Positions 17,415-24,144 of a DNA stretch of 41,840 nt are shown in pieces. A program made the position numbers and the translations under genes. This DNA comes from Verrucomicrobiales bacterium (GTDB taxonomy: Bacteria; Verrucomicrobiota; Verrucomicrobiia; Verrucomicrobiales; V1-33), in assembly GCA_018003315.1 (NCBI GenBank), contig JAGNEJ010000037.1:1-41840 (forward strand), given 5' to 3'. Each line of letters begins with the position of its first letter. Position 1 is the stretch's first letter. The notes under the pieces were generated by a model, which worked only from the letters and a program-made list of their open reading frames with translations, had not been told where the DNA came from and made no database searches.

Positions 17415-18416
17415 ATGCCTCAAACCATCCGAGTCGAAAGCCACGCCCGCGCCGGCCTCATGGGAAATCCATCCGACGGGTACTTCGGCAAGACAATTTC
17501 GTTGATTGTCAGGAATTTCCTGGCCCGGGTGGAACTGACCGAGTCGAAGGACGTGCACATTGTGCCGAGCCCGCGGGACATTTGCCAATTCGACACACTG
17601 GAGCAGTTGGCGGACAGTGCGCGGCTGTTCGGCTATCACGGAGGTGTGCGCCTGCTCAAAGCCGCCGCAACGGTGTTTTTCGAACACTGCCGCCAGCATG
17701 ACATTCCGCTGGCAAAATGCGGTTTCACCATTCGCTACATGAGCACCGTGCCGGAACGCGTGGGCATGGCTGGCTCCAGCGCCATTGTCACCGCCTGTCT
17801 GCGGGCGCTGATGAAATTCTATTCGGTGGACATTCCGGAGCCGATCCTGCCCAACCTGACCCTGAGTGTGGAACGGGACGAACTCGGCATTCCAGCAGGG
17901 CTGCAGGACCGGGTCATCCAGGCCTACGGGGGCTGCGTGTTCATGGATTTTGACAGGACGCTCATGGAACGGCAGGGCCACGGCCAGTACGAGCGGATCG
18001 ATCCCGCATTGCTCCCTCCGCTCTATGTCGCCTACAATCCGAACCTCGGTGAAGGCACGGAGGTTTTTCACAACGACATCAAGTCCCGCTGGCTGCGCGG
18101 CGATCCCGAGGTGGTCGATGCCATGCACCAATGGGCAGCGCTAGCCCAGCATGCGCGCGATCTCATCGTGGCCGGTCGCGGACGGGAAATCGCTCCGCTG
18201 GTCAATGCGAATTTCGATTTGCGTTGCCGCATCTACCGGATCGGCCAGGGAAACATCGACATGGTGGAAACCGCCCGGAAGACCGGAGCCAGCGCCAAAT
18301 TCACCGGCTCAGGCGGTGCCATCATCGGCACCTGCGAGGACGATGCCATGTACCAGCGGCTGGAGGCGGAAATGAAACGCAAGGGCTTCTGCATTTTGAA
18401 GCCGGAGATCGTGTGA
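17415..18416 (+). CDS. GHMP-family sugar kinase resembling plant glucuronokinase
   Basis: 333 residues. The N-terminus (ESHARAGLMGNPSDGYFGKT) is the substrate-binding strand of GHMP kinases. The ATP-binding glycine/serine loop is VPERVGMAGSSAIVTACL (~112-129), followed by ERDELGIPAGLQDRVIQAYGG, and the C-terminal motif is AKFTGSGGAIIG (~294-305). From memory, the arrangement and several segments (GNPSD-YFGKTISL, GYHGGVRLL, GSSAIV, AGLQDRV-Q-YGG) match plant glucuronokinases, which make glucuronic acid 1-phosphate, better than galactokinases or heptose kinases. The substrate is thus probably a sugar or sugar acid phosphorylated at C1, but this is inferred. The neighbouring divergent Gfo/Idh/MocA gene supports a role in sugar metabolism. 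Cytosolic. Confidence 0.88.
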   Translation: MPQTIRVESHARAGLMGNPSDGYFGKTISLIVRNFLARVELTESKDVHIVPSPRDICQFDTLEQLADSARLFGYHGGVRLLKAAATVFFEHCRQHDIPLAKCGFTIRYMSTVPERVGMAGSSAIVTACLRALMKFYSVDIPEPILPNLTLSVERDELGIPAGLQDRVIQAYGGCVFMDFDRTLMERQGHGQYERIDPALLPPLYVAYNPNLGEGTEVFHNDIKSRWLRGDPEVVDAMHQWAALAQHARDLIVAGRGREIAPLVNANFDLRCRIYRIGQGNIDMVETARKTGASAKFTGSGGAIIGTCEDDAMYQRLEAEMKRKGFCILKPEIV

Positions 18417-18420
18417 AGGT

Positions 18421-18436
18421 TGCTGCACGGGCAGCA
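18421..18436 (+). terminator. Short hairpin just after the GHMP kinase stop
   Basis: TGCTGC (18421-18426), loop ACGG, GCAGCA (18431-18436), four bases after the stop codon. There is no T-run, so at best it is a weak transcript-end hairpin between convergent genes. Confidence 0.25.
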
Positions 18437-18513
18437 GGCAGTGCTCCGGAGGCGCATGCTCGCACAGGGAAGCAGTGCCGCGCCGGCTGCGGGCGGGCGT
18501 GGCTCAGGGCACG

Positions 18514-19926
18514 TCAGGCTTTTGCCACTTCAAAGCCGTCTTTGCCATCCTTGATGGTCCAGCCCAGAGCGCTGAGCTGGCGGCGGAGTGCATCGGCTTC
18601 GTCCCAGTTTTTTGCCAGCTTGGCATCCCAGCGGCGCTGCGCGAGCGCTTGAATCTCCGGTGGCACCGCCGACGGAGTTTCGGAGGGAAGGGATGGAAGG
18701 TCGAGCCCAAGTGCGGCCAGCACTCCGTGCAGTCCTCGCCAGGCGGTTTGGGAATCCAGTGGAGAAAGACTGCCCACTTTGAGCCGGTTCAGCGCGGCAA
18801 AGAGACGACCCAACGCTTCCGGGGTGTTGAGATCCTCCAGCAACGCATCGAAAGCCGACGCGAACGGTCCGAAATCCGTCAGGCCTCTCAGTGAATCATA
18901 CTGCAGTTGCGCGGGAAAACCGGCCCTTTCCGCCAGCGCCGTTTCCGTCCTGGCAATTTTCTCGAGGGCGCTTTTCGCGGCATCAAGACTGGCAAAGGTA
19001 AAGTTCAGCGGAGTGCGGTAGTGTCCGGAAAGCAGGGCGTAGCGCACGACAATTGGCGGATAGCCCCGGGTGGCGAGGTCATCGAGCGTGTAGAGGTTGC
19101 CGATGCTTTTGGACATCTTCCGGCCTTCGACGACGAGATGGTTTACATGGAACCACAGTCGGGAGAATTCCTTGCCCGTGCAGCATTCACTCTGGGCAAT
19201 TTCGTTTTCGTGATGGGGAAACACCAAATCCACGCCGCCGGAATGCAGGTCAAAGGTGTCTCCCAGGTATTCCCGCGTCATGGCGGAGCATTCCAAATGC
19301 CAGCCCGGACGCCCCTCGCCCCACGGGCTCGGCCAGAAATTCGGTCCGTCCTCCGGCTTACGCGCCTTCCACAGGACGAAGTCGGCGATGCCTTCCTTTT
19401 CGTATTCGTCACTGTCCACGGCCGCGCCGAATTTCAATTCCCGCGTGTCGAGGCGGCTGAGACGCCCGTATCCGGGGAAACTGGCAATTTTGAAATAGAC
19501 GGAGCCGTCCGCAGCCTGGTAGGCGTGCCCGCCGGTGATGAGCTGGCGGATCATGTCGATCTGCTGCGGAATGTGCGTGACCGCACTGGGTTCGACGTGA
19601 GGCGTCAGCAGATTGAGGGCCGCGCAGTCGGCATGAAATTTGTCCCGCCAGAAATCGGTGAACGCACGCAGGGATTTTCCTTCGACCTGTGACTGGCGGA
19701 TGGTTTTGTCATCGACATCGGTGAGGTTGCGGACATGCCGGGTGGGCAGGCCGCTGAGTTCCAGCACGCGGCGGAACGTATCCTGCACGGCGAACGTGCG
19801 GAAATTTCCGATGTGGGCGGGGCCATACACGGTAGGGCCGCAGCAGTAAAATCGGAAGGTCTGACCGTCCATCGGCAAGACATCGCGCAGCGTGCGGCTC
19901 ATCGTTTCGTAGATCTTCATCGGCAT
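18514..19926 (-). CDS. cysS: Cysteinyl-tRNA synthetase
   Basis: 470 residues, normal class Ia length. It charges tRNA-Cys in the cytosol. The zinc and adenylate site is intact: FYCCGPTVYGPAHIGNFRTF, with the zinc Cys at 29 and the HIGH-type motif as HIGN at ~38-41; further zinc ligands lie in WHLECSAM and DLVFPHHENEIAQSE. The second signature is GRKMSKSIGN. The C-terminal ~100 residues form the helical tRNA-binding domain (PPEIQALAQRRWDAKLAKNWDEADALRR). Start: ATG at 19926 or 19920, six bases apart; neither has a Shine-Dalgarno. It is divergent from the Smr gene and convergent with the GHMP kinase. Confidence 0.97.
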   Translation of the reverse strand: MPMKIYETMSRTLRDVLPMDGQTFRFYCCGPTVYGPAHIGNFRTFAVQDTFRRVLELSGLPTRHVRNLTDVDDKTIRQSQVEGKSLRAFTDFWRDKFHADCAALNLLTPHVEPSAVTHIPQQIDMIRQLITGGHAYQAADGSVYFKIASFPGYGRLSRLDTRELKFGAAVDSDEYEKEGIADFVLWKARKPEDGPNFWPSPWGEGRPGWHLECSAMTREYLGDTFDLHSGGVDLVFPHHENEIAQSECCTGKEFSRLWFHVNHLVVEGRKMSKSIGNLYTLDDLATRGYPPIVVRYALLSGHYRTPLNFTFASLDAAKSALEKIARTETALAERAGFPAQLQYDSLRGLTDFGPFASAFDALLEDLNTPEALGRLFAALNRLKVGSLSPLDSQTAWRGLHGVLAALGLDLPSLPSETPSAVPPEIQALAQRRWDAKLAKNWDEADALRRQLSALGWTIKDGKDGFEVAKA

Positions 19927-19992
19927 AGGCGCGCAACTAATGGGGTGCGGTGCCGCGATTGCAATTCCGAATCACCGGAGCACGTTGCAGCC

Positions 19993-20289
19993 ATGGAGCA
20001 AAACCCCTTTCCAGATCCGGTGGATGTGCCGATCACCGGTGAACTCGACCTGCATGCCTTCCGGCCAAGGGACGTGGGAAGCCTGCTGCCCGAATATCTG
20101 CGGGCCTGCCGGGCAAAGGGCCTGATGCAGGTGCGGATCGTCTACGGCAAAGGCACGGGGACCTTGCGGGCAGGCGTGCATCGGCTGCTGGAGCGGATGC
20201 CGGAAGTGGCGTCGTTTCGCCTGGCGGAGGAATCTGCCGGTGCCTGGGGAGCCACCTGGGTGGTCCTCCGGCGCAGTGTGGAAGACTGA
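19993..20289 (+). CDS. Small stand-alone Smr-domain protein
   Basis: 98 residues, essentially only an Smr (MutS2 C-terminal) domain. The two family motifs are present: GELDLHAFRPRDV (LDLH-type) at about 18-30 and IVYGKGTGTLRAGVHRLL (the GxGxG-type loop) at about 56-73. Smr domains are nucleases acting on DNA or RNA, in bacteria often on stalled or collided ribosomes' mRNA or on recombination intermediates. A free Smr domain of this size is seen in several bacteria; its target here is unknown. ATG at 19993 is chosen because upstream sequence in frame is antisense to cysS. It starts 66 bases from the divergent cysS start. Confidence 0.9.
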   Translation: MEQNPFPDPVDVPITGELDLHAFRPRDVGSLLPEYLRACRAKGLMQVRIVYGKGTGTLRAGVHRLLERMPEVASFRLAEESAGAWGATWVVLRRSVED

Positions 20290-20315
20290 TCCGCGCGGGC
20301 CGCCGGAAAGAAACA

Positions 20316-20345
20316 ACGGCTGGTCCCGCGAAGGGAACCAGCCGT
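20316..20345 (-). terminator. Hairpin terminator of the small lipoprotein gene
   Basis: ACGGCTGGT at 20316-20324 pairs with ACCAGCCGT at 20337-20345, extended by CCC/GGG after one bulged A. On the minus strand it is followed by a T-rich tail (TGTTTCTTT). It sits between the convergent Smr and lipoprotein genes and probably serves mainly the latter. Confidence 0.7.
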
Positions 20346-20370
20346 CGTCGCAATGAAAGTTGAATCCGCC

Positions 20371-20493
20371 TTACTTGGTCGGGTTCACGTAGCCGGGGCC
20401 GGTGGGCGGCGGCGGGGTTTGATTGTTGGATTTGCAGGCGCTGATATAACAAGCGGCGAAGAGGCCGATGAGGCCGAGGGCGATGTGCTTCAT
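20371..20493 (-). CDS. 40-residue lipoprotein
   Basis: A complete small gene encoding 40 residues. The N-terminus is a lipoprotein signal: basic start MKH, hydrophobic core IALGLIGLFAACYIS, then lipobox ISAC with the lipidated Cys at about 20. The mature part is only ~21 residues, rich in Pro, Asn and Gly (KSNNQTPPPPTGPGYVNPTK). A hairpin terminator lies 25 bases after the stop, which supports it being expressed. Similar tiny Pro-rich lipoproteins occur in many Gram-negative bacteria without known role; a small outer-membrane or peptidoglycan-facing peptide is a guess. The promoter would lie in 20494-20800. Confidence 0.75.
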   Translation of the reverse strand: MKHIALGLIGLFAACYISACKSNNQTPPPPTGPGYVNPTK

Positions 20494-20800
20494 GGATTGG
20501 ATTGTTGGTGTTTAGGTGGTTTGGGCTGCAACGCGGGGATGCGTCACACCTGCGCGTGCTTTAGCCCAATCCTTGCCGTGCGCAATCGAAAGTTAAGTTT
20601 TGTGAAGCGATCCATCCATCCTGCCAGAGCCAAAACGGTGCCAGCCGGCATCCTGCGCGCAGGATCGCACGCAGTGCATGGCGGAGGTCAGAGTGAAGCT
20701 GCACGGATCCGCCTTCCGGATGCCTTCGCCGCAGCGAACTCGCAGGCACAGATTTGTTGGCACCTGCTCCACCAGCTTGCTGCGGCATCCACCTTGGGTT
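20494..20800. other. Intergenic region between modC and the small lipoprotein gene
   Basis: 307 bases with no convincing reading frame. It holds the promoter region of the lipoprotein gene and the 3' end of the mod transcript. The clearest element is a perfect 16-bp palindrome at 20650-20665, listed separately. No terminator with a T-run was found after modC. Confidence 0.55.
20650..20665. repeat. Perfect 16-bp palindrome
   Basis: ATCCTGCGCGCAGGAT is its own reverse complement, with no spacer. It lies 135 bases beyond the modC stop and 156 bases upstream of the lipoprotein start. A zero-spacer palindrome is a poor hairpin and a better dimeric-protein binding site, but no cognate regulator is identifiable. 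Confidence 0.6.
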
Positions 20801-21454
20801 TCAAGGGAGGCTTGCACTCATTTCCACCGTGTGGTCGGCAATCAGCTCCGCTTCGCCTCGGTCGTGAGTCACCAAGATCACCGGCAGCTCCAGCAGGCGC
20901 AGCGTCGCGCACAAATCCTGACGCAAGGATTCCCGAAGGCTGGAATCAAGCGCAGAGAGCGGCTCGTCCAGGAGCAGAAGGCGCGGACGACGCACCAGGG
21001 ATCGCGCCAGGGCCACGCGCTGCTGCTGGCCTCCGGAGAGCTGGCGGGGCAGCTTGCGGGCATGATCGGTGAGGCCGTAGCGTTCGAGGATTTCCTCCAC
21101 GCGCTCACGGCGTGCGAACTTGGGCAGATCGTGCAGACCGAATTCGATGTTGCGTTGGATGCTCAGATGCGGAAAAAGCGCATAATCTTGAAACACGAAC
21201 CCGATGTCGCGCTGCTGGGGAGCAAGGCTGATCCCTGATTCGGCATTCGCCCAGATTTCGGAGCCAAATCGAATGGAGCCGCTGTCGATCCGATCCAGGC
21301 CTGCGATGCAGCGCAGCACGGTTGTCTTGCCGCAGCCGGAAGGCCCGAAGAGCACGGTCACGCGGTGCGTGTGCACAGGCATCTCCAGCGCACAGTGGAT
21401 CAGGCCGCTGCCGGGATGCCGCTTGGTGAAGTGCGCGGTTAACGAATCGGCCAT
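20801..21454 (-). CDS. modC: Molybdate/tungstate ABC transporter ATPase, short form
   Basis: 217 residues. ATP-binding parts are complete: Walker A GPSGCGKTT (37-45), Q-loop FVFQDYALFPHLS (~88-98), signature LSGGQQQR (139-146), Walker B RLLLLDEPLSALD (158-170) and the H-loop ILVTHDRGEA. Usual ModC proteins have ~350 residues with a C-terminal MOP domain that binds molybdate; this one ends right after the ATPase core. The gene starts inside the end of modB (16-base overlap), so it is translationally coupled, and it is the last gene of the mod operon. The pairing with ModA and ModB defines the substrate class; the ATPase alone would be ambiguous. Confidence 0.9.
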   Translation of the reverse strand: MADSLTAHFTKRHPGSGLIHCALEMPVHTHRVTVLFGPSGCGKTTVLRCIAGLDRIDSGSIRFGSEIWANAESGISLAPQQRDIGFVFQDYALFPHLSIQRNIEFGLHDLPKFARRERVEEILERYGLTDHARKLPRQLSGGQQQRVALARSLVRRPRLLLLDEPLSALDSSLRESLRQDLCATLRLLELPVILVTHDRGEAELIADHTVEMSASLP

Positions 21455-22113
21455 GTCTGGGTAAAGCGGCGTTGCAGTGCGTAGGTGATGGAGAGCACGA
21501 GGAAGGAGAACACCAGCATGGCGAGAGCGGTCTGGTGGGCAGCGGCATAGTCGAGTGCCTGCACATGATCGTAAATGGACACTGCAACGGTGCGCGTGGT
21601 GCCGGGCAGATTTCCCCCCACCATGAGGACCACGCCGAATTCACCCATCGTGTGGGCAAAGGTGAGCACGATGCCTGCCAACACTCCGGGCCAGGCCAGT
21701 GGCAGCACCACCCGCAGAAATGTTTCCAGCGGACGCACACCGAGGCACCATGAGGCTTCGATGAATCGTCGATCCACCGTGGCAAAAGCCCCCATGAAAG
21801 GCTGCACGGCGAACGGCAGACTGTAAATCACCGAAGCAACGAGCAGCCCCTGAAATGAAAAGGGCAATCGCGTGCCGAAGACCGCCTCGTAGGCCTGCCC
21901 CAGCGGGCTGTGCGGCCCGATGGCCATCAGCACATAGAAACCGAGCACCGTCGGTGGCAGCACCAGCGGCAAAGCCACCACGGCCTCGATTAAACAACGT
22001 GCCCGCGACCGGGTGTTCGACAGCCACCAGGCCAGCGGAAGGCCAAGCACAACCAGAATGAGCGTGGTGCAGGCGGAAAGCCGCAGGCTGAGACTGATGG
22101 CCGACCAGTCCAT
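21439..22113 (-). CDS. modB: Molybdate ABC transporter permease
   Basis: 224 residues, the normal ModB size, with about five membrane helices. The start at 22113 (MDWSAISLSLRLSACTTL) matches the typical ModB N-terminus. The family signatures are present: ALPLVLPPTVLGFYVL, and the EAA loop around FIEASWCLGVRPLETFLRVVLPLAWPGVLAG, which docks on the ATPase, followed by FAHTMGEFGVVLMVGGN. It forms the inner-membrane channel for molybdate (or tungstate) delivered by ModA. Four bases separate it from modA, and it overlaps modC by 16 bases, so the operon is tightly coupled. Confidence 0.95.
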   Translation of the reverse strand: MDWSAISLSLRLSACTTLILVVLGLPLAWWLSNTRSRARCLIEAVVALPLVLPPTVLGFYVLMAIGPHSPLGQAYEAVFGTRLPFSFQGLLVASVIYSLPFAVQPFMGAFATVDRRFIEASWCLGVRPLETFLRVVLPLAWPGVLAGIVLTFAHTMGEFGVVLMVGGNLPGTTRTVAVSIYDHVQALDYAAAHQTALAMLVFSFLVLSITYALQRRFTQTWPIR

Positions 22114-22117
22114 GCGA

Positions 22118-22909
22118 TTATTTTCCCGGAAGTTTGAACCCGTGACGCTGCAGAATCTGCGCAGCCGCAACATCGCTGAGAATGAATTCGCGGAAAGAAC
22201 GTGCAGCGGAAGCATGGGCCGTGTGCTTGACGATGATCAACCCTTGCTCAATGGCGGGGAAAGTGTCCGCGGGAACCTGCCAGTAGCGCCCTTTGCCTCT
22301 GAGCTTGTCAGAGACGGCATGAGACAATGCCAGAAAGCCAATGTCCGCCGCGCCGCTTTCCACAAACTGCGCCGTCTGCGCAATGTTCTCGCCGAGCACC
22401 AGCTTTGTTGCCACCGTCTCGTGCACATGGAGTGCTTTCATCGCGGCAACGGCTGCCGACCCATACGGCGCAAGTTTGGGATTGGCGATCGCGATCTTTT
22501 TCACCTGCGGCTCAGTGAGCGCCAGAATGCCCAGCTTCGCCACGTCGATCCCCGAGGCATTCGTCACCCAGAGCACCAGTCCTCCGACCGCATAGCGGGA
22601 CACTTCGCCATCAAGCGCGAGTCCGGCTTGCGCCAGCCTTTCGGGGTAGTCCATGTCGGCGGCGAGGAAGAGATCAAATGGCGCATGGTTCTGAATCTGC
22701 GCAAAGAAATTGCCGGAGGACCCATAGGTTGCCTGCACGCTCACCTCGGGATGCGCCGCGCTGTATGCATGAATCAGATCTTCCATGGAAAACTGAACGC
22801 TTGAGGCGACTGCGAACGACAATGAGGCCCCGGTGGGTCTGATCGCAGGCTTGCAGCCGCTGAGCCAGGCGATTCCCATCAGGAGAAGAAAATTCAATCG
22901 TAGCATCAT
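22118..22909 (-). CDS. modA: Molybdate-binding periplasmic lipoprotein
   Basis: 263 residues. The signal peptide ends in lipobox WLSGC (Cys19), so this ModA is probably membrane-tethered rather than free, although it belongs to a Gram-negative-type genome. The ModA pattern is clear: LSFAVASSVQFSMEDLIHAY, VQATYGSSGNFFAQIQNHAPFDLFLAADMDYPERL, KIAIANPKLAPYGSAAVAAM and the C-terminal SGAADIGFLALSHAV. The Ser residues of the ASS and GSSGN loops are the expected oxyanion contacts. Molybdate versus tungstate selectivity cannot be decided from sequence. It starts 9 bases after the regulator gene's stop. ATGs at 22909 and 22906 are both possible. Confidence 0.95.
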   Translation of the reverse strand: MMLRLNFLLLMGIAWLSGCKPAIRPTGASLSFAVASSVQFSMEDLIHAYSAAHPEVSVQATYGSSGNFFAQIQNHAPFDLFLAADMDYPERLAQAGLALDGEVSRYAVGGLVLWVTNASGIDVAKLGILALTEPQVKKIAIANPKLAPYGSAAVAAMKALHVHETVATKLVLGENIAQTAQFVESGAADIGFLALSHAVSDKLRGKGRYWQVPADTFPAIEQGLIIVKHTAHASAARSFREFILSDVAAAQILQRHGFKLPGK

Positions 22910-22918
22910 GCGGCAGGG

Positions 22919-23980
22919 TTAAATGGAAAGCAGTTCGCCCGTATGGCCGGCGCTGTAGCCTGGCAGTTCATCGATCAGGCGGCGATGCGCCCTGCTGCGC
23001 AGCAGGCGGATGAGCGCCTGGACGCGGGGATCGCGCTCCATCGCTGCCGGGAAGCAGAGATCCAGCGACTCCCTGCGCAATGGCAGGAAGCGCAAGCCAG
23101 CGTTCTCCGCACAGAGACGCACGCACACGCCCGCCTCAGCCCAACCGCCACGCACGGCCTCGGCGACTGCCTGATGGCTCAGCACCACGCGCTTCGATGC
23201 GCGGGATTTTTCCAGCAGCCCATCCAGGCATTCCCGCGCGGCAGAGCCAGGCTCGCGCATCGCCCACTGCCGCACTTGCTTCACGCAGGCCGTCACAGTG
23301 CGCAGCCTATCATCGGAACGAAGCACGATGCCCTCCTGCCAGTCTGCGTTCCGCAACAGGCGGTAGCCGCCTCCGAGCCGTTTTCGGGCTGTTATCGCAT
23401 TTTCATCGGGATTGGTTTCGGTGGACCGATGCAGCGCCGCCACATGCACCGCGCCTTGTTTCAAAAGCTCCAGCGCGAATCCACCCCCACGCGAGAAAGC
23501 CAACAGCCGGAACCCGGAGGCTGCGCCATACTCCGCAGCAAGCAGTCCCGCCGCCGGATCACAACCAGCGAGCACCAGCGTTTGCGACGCATCCCACTTG
23601 CTGCAGCCATGCAGCACACCGCCCCGGCAGATGCCGTCATGCGCCCACGAGCAGCCTGGCAGAGCCTCCACGGGATACAGCCGCCTTGTCCCTCCCACTT
23701 CCGCCTCCCAGTAGCAGCCAGACTCTCCGGGCGGCTCCCAGGCCCACGCCGCAGTCTGCTTTCCCTTGCGACCGCCACTGGCAAAGAGCTCTTCCACGCT
23801 GCACTCCAGTGCATTGGCTACCGCAAGCGCTGCCGTCACCGACGGCGTAAGCCGCCCTGCTTCGATCGCGCTGATCGAGCTGCGCGGGATGCCGGATCTG
23901 GCTGCCAGATCTTCCTGTGACCAGCCGCGGTCGGTTCTCCTGACGGCAACAGGGTGTGATAATGCAGTGCCTTTCGACAT
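22919..23980 (-). CDS. XRE-family regulator with C-terminal PBP-like domain, likely molybdate-responsive
   Basis: 353 residues. Residues ~10-66 form an XRE helix-turn-helix (VRRTDRGWSQEDLAARSGIP, RSSISAIEAGRLTPS, VTAALAVANALECSVEELF). From ~85 on is a periplasmic-binding-protein-like domain of the kind fused to HTHs in molybdate regulators (PF12727 type), with TLVLAGCDPAAGLLAAEYG, VHVAALHRSTE, RLLRNADWQEGIVLR and QAVAEAVRGGWAEAGVCVRL. The start at 23980 places the HTH directly at the N-terminus. It is the first gene of the mod operon and probably represses its own promoter, replacing ModE; oxyanion binding in the PBP domain would be the signal. That it senses molybdate is an inference from context and domain fusion. 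Confidence 0.88.
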   Translation of the reverse strand: MSKGTALSHPVAVRRTDRGWSQEDLAARSGIPRSSISAIEAGRLTPSVTAALAVANALECSVEELFASGGRKGKQTAAWAWEPPGESGCYWEAEVGGTRRLYPVEALPGCSWAHDGICRGGVLHGCSKWDASQTLVLAGCDPAAGLLAAEYGAASGFRLLAFSRGGGFALELLKQGAVHVAALHRSTETNPDENAITARKRLGGGYRLLRNADWQEGIVLRSDDRLRTVTACVKQVRQWAMREPGSAARECLDGLLEKSRASKRVVLSHQAVAEAVRGGWAEAGVCVRLCAENAGLRFLPLRRESLDLCFPAAMERDPRVQALIRLLRSRAHRRLIDELPGYSAGHTGELLSI

Positions 23981-23993
23981 AAACCTGTCGAAA
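23972..23993. promoter_or_regulatory. Inverted-repeat operator overlapping the -10 region and start codon of the mod regulator
   Basis: TTTCGACA at 23972-23979 and TGTCGAAA at 23986-23993 are perfect 8-bp inverted repeats with a 6-base spacer. The left arm overlaps the start codon (23978-23980) and the right arm overlaps the -10 box. A dimeric HTH protein bound here would block both transcription and initiation, which suggests autorepression by the XRE-PBP regulator. Confidence 0.75.
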
Positions 23994-24018
23994 TATGGCA
24001 GGATACAATCAATGTCAA
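23990..24018 (-). promoter_or_regulatory. Promoter of the mod operon
   Basis: On the minus strand, consensus -35 TTGACA (24013-24018) is followed by a 17-base spacer and TATTTC as -10 (23990-23995). Only 9 bases separate the -10 box from the ATG, so the transcript should be leaderless or nearly so. Confidence 0.7.
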
Positions 24019-24144
24019 TATGCCGACTCCTTATCAACCATGCAATCTGGAGCATCCTGAAGGGGTGCCGCGCGGCGGCTGGCACCATCGCAAGCATGCG
24101 GATAGCGATTGCGCAACATTCGCTGAGCTTTACGCTGTGCCGCC

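Noticed and set aside
24064-24086. GGTGCC/GGCACC 6-bp inverted repeat between the mod operon and the ceramidase-like gene
   Set aside because: Short arms with an 11-base GC-rich loop; expected by chance at this GC content and no T-run.
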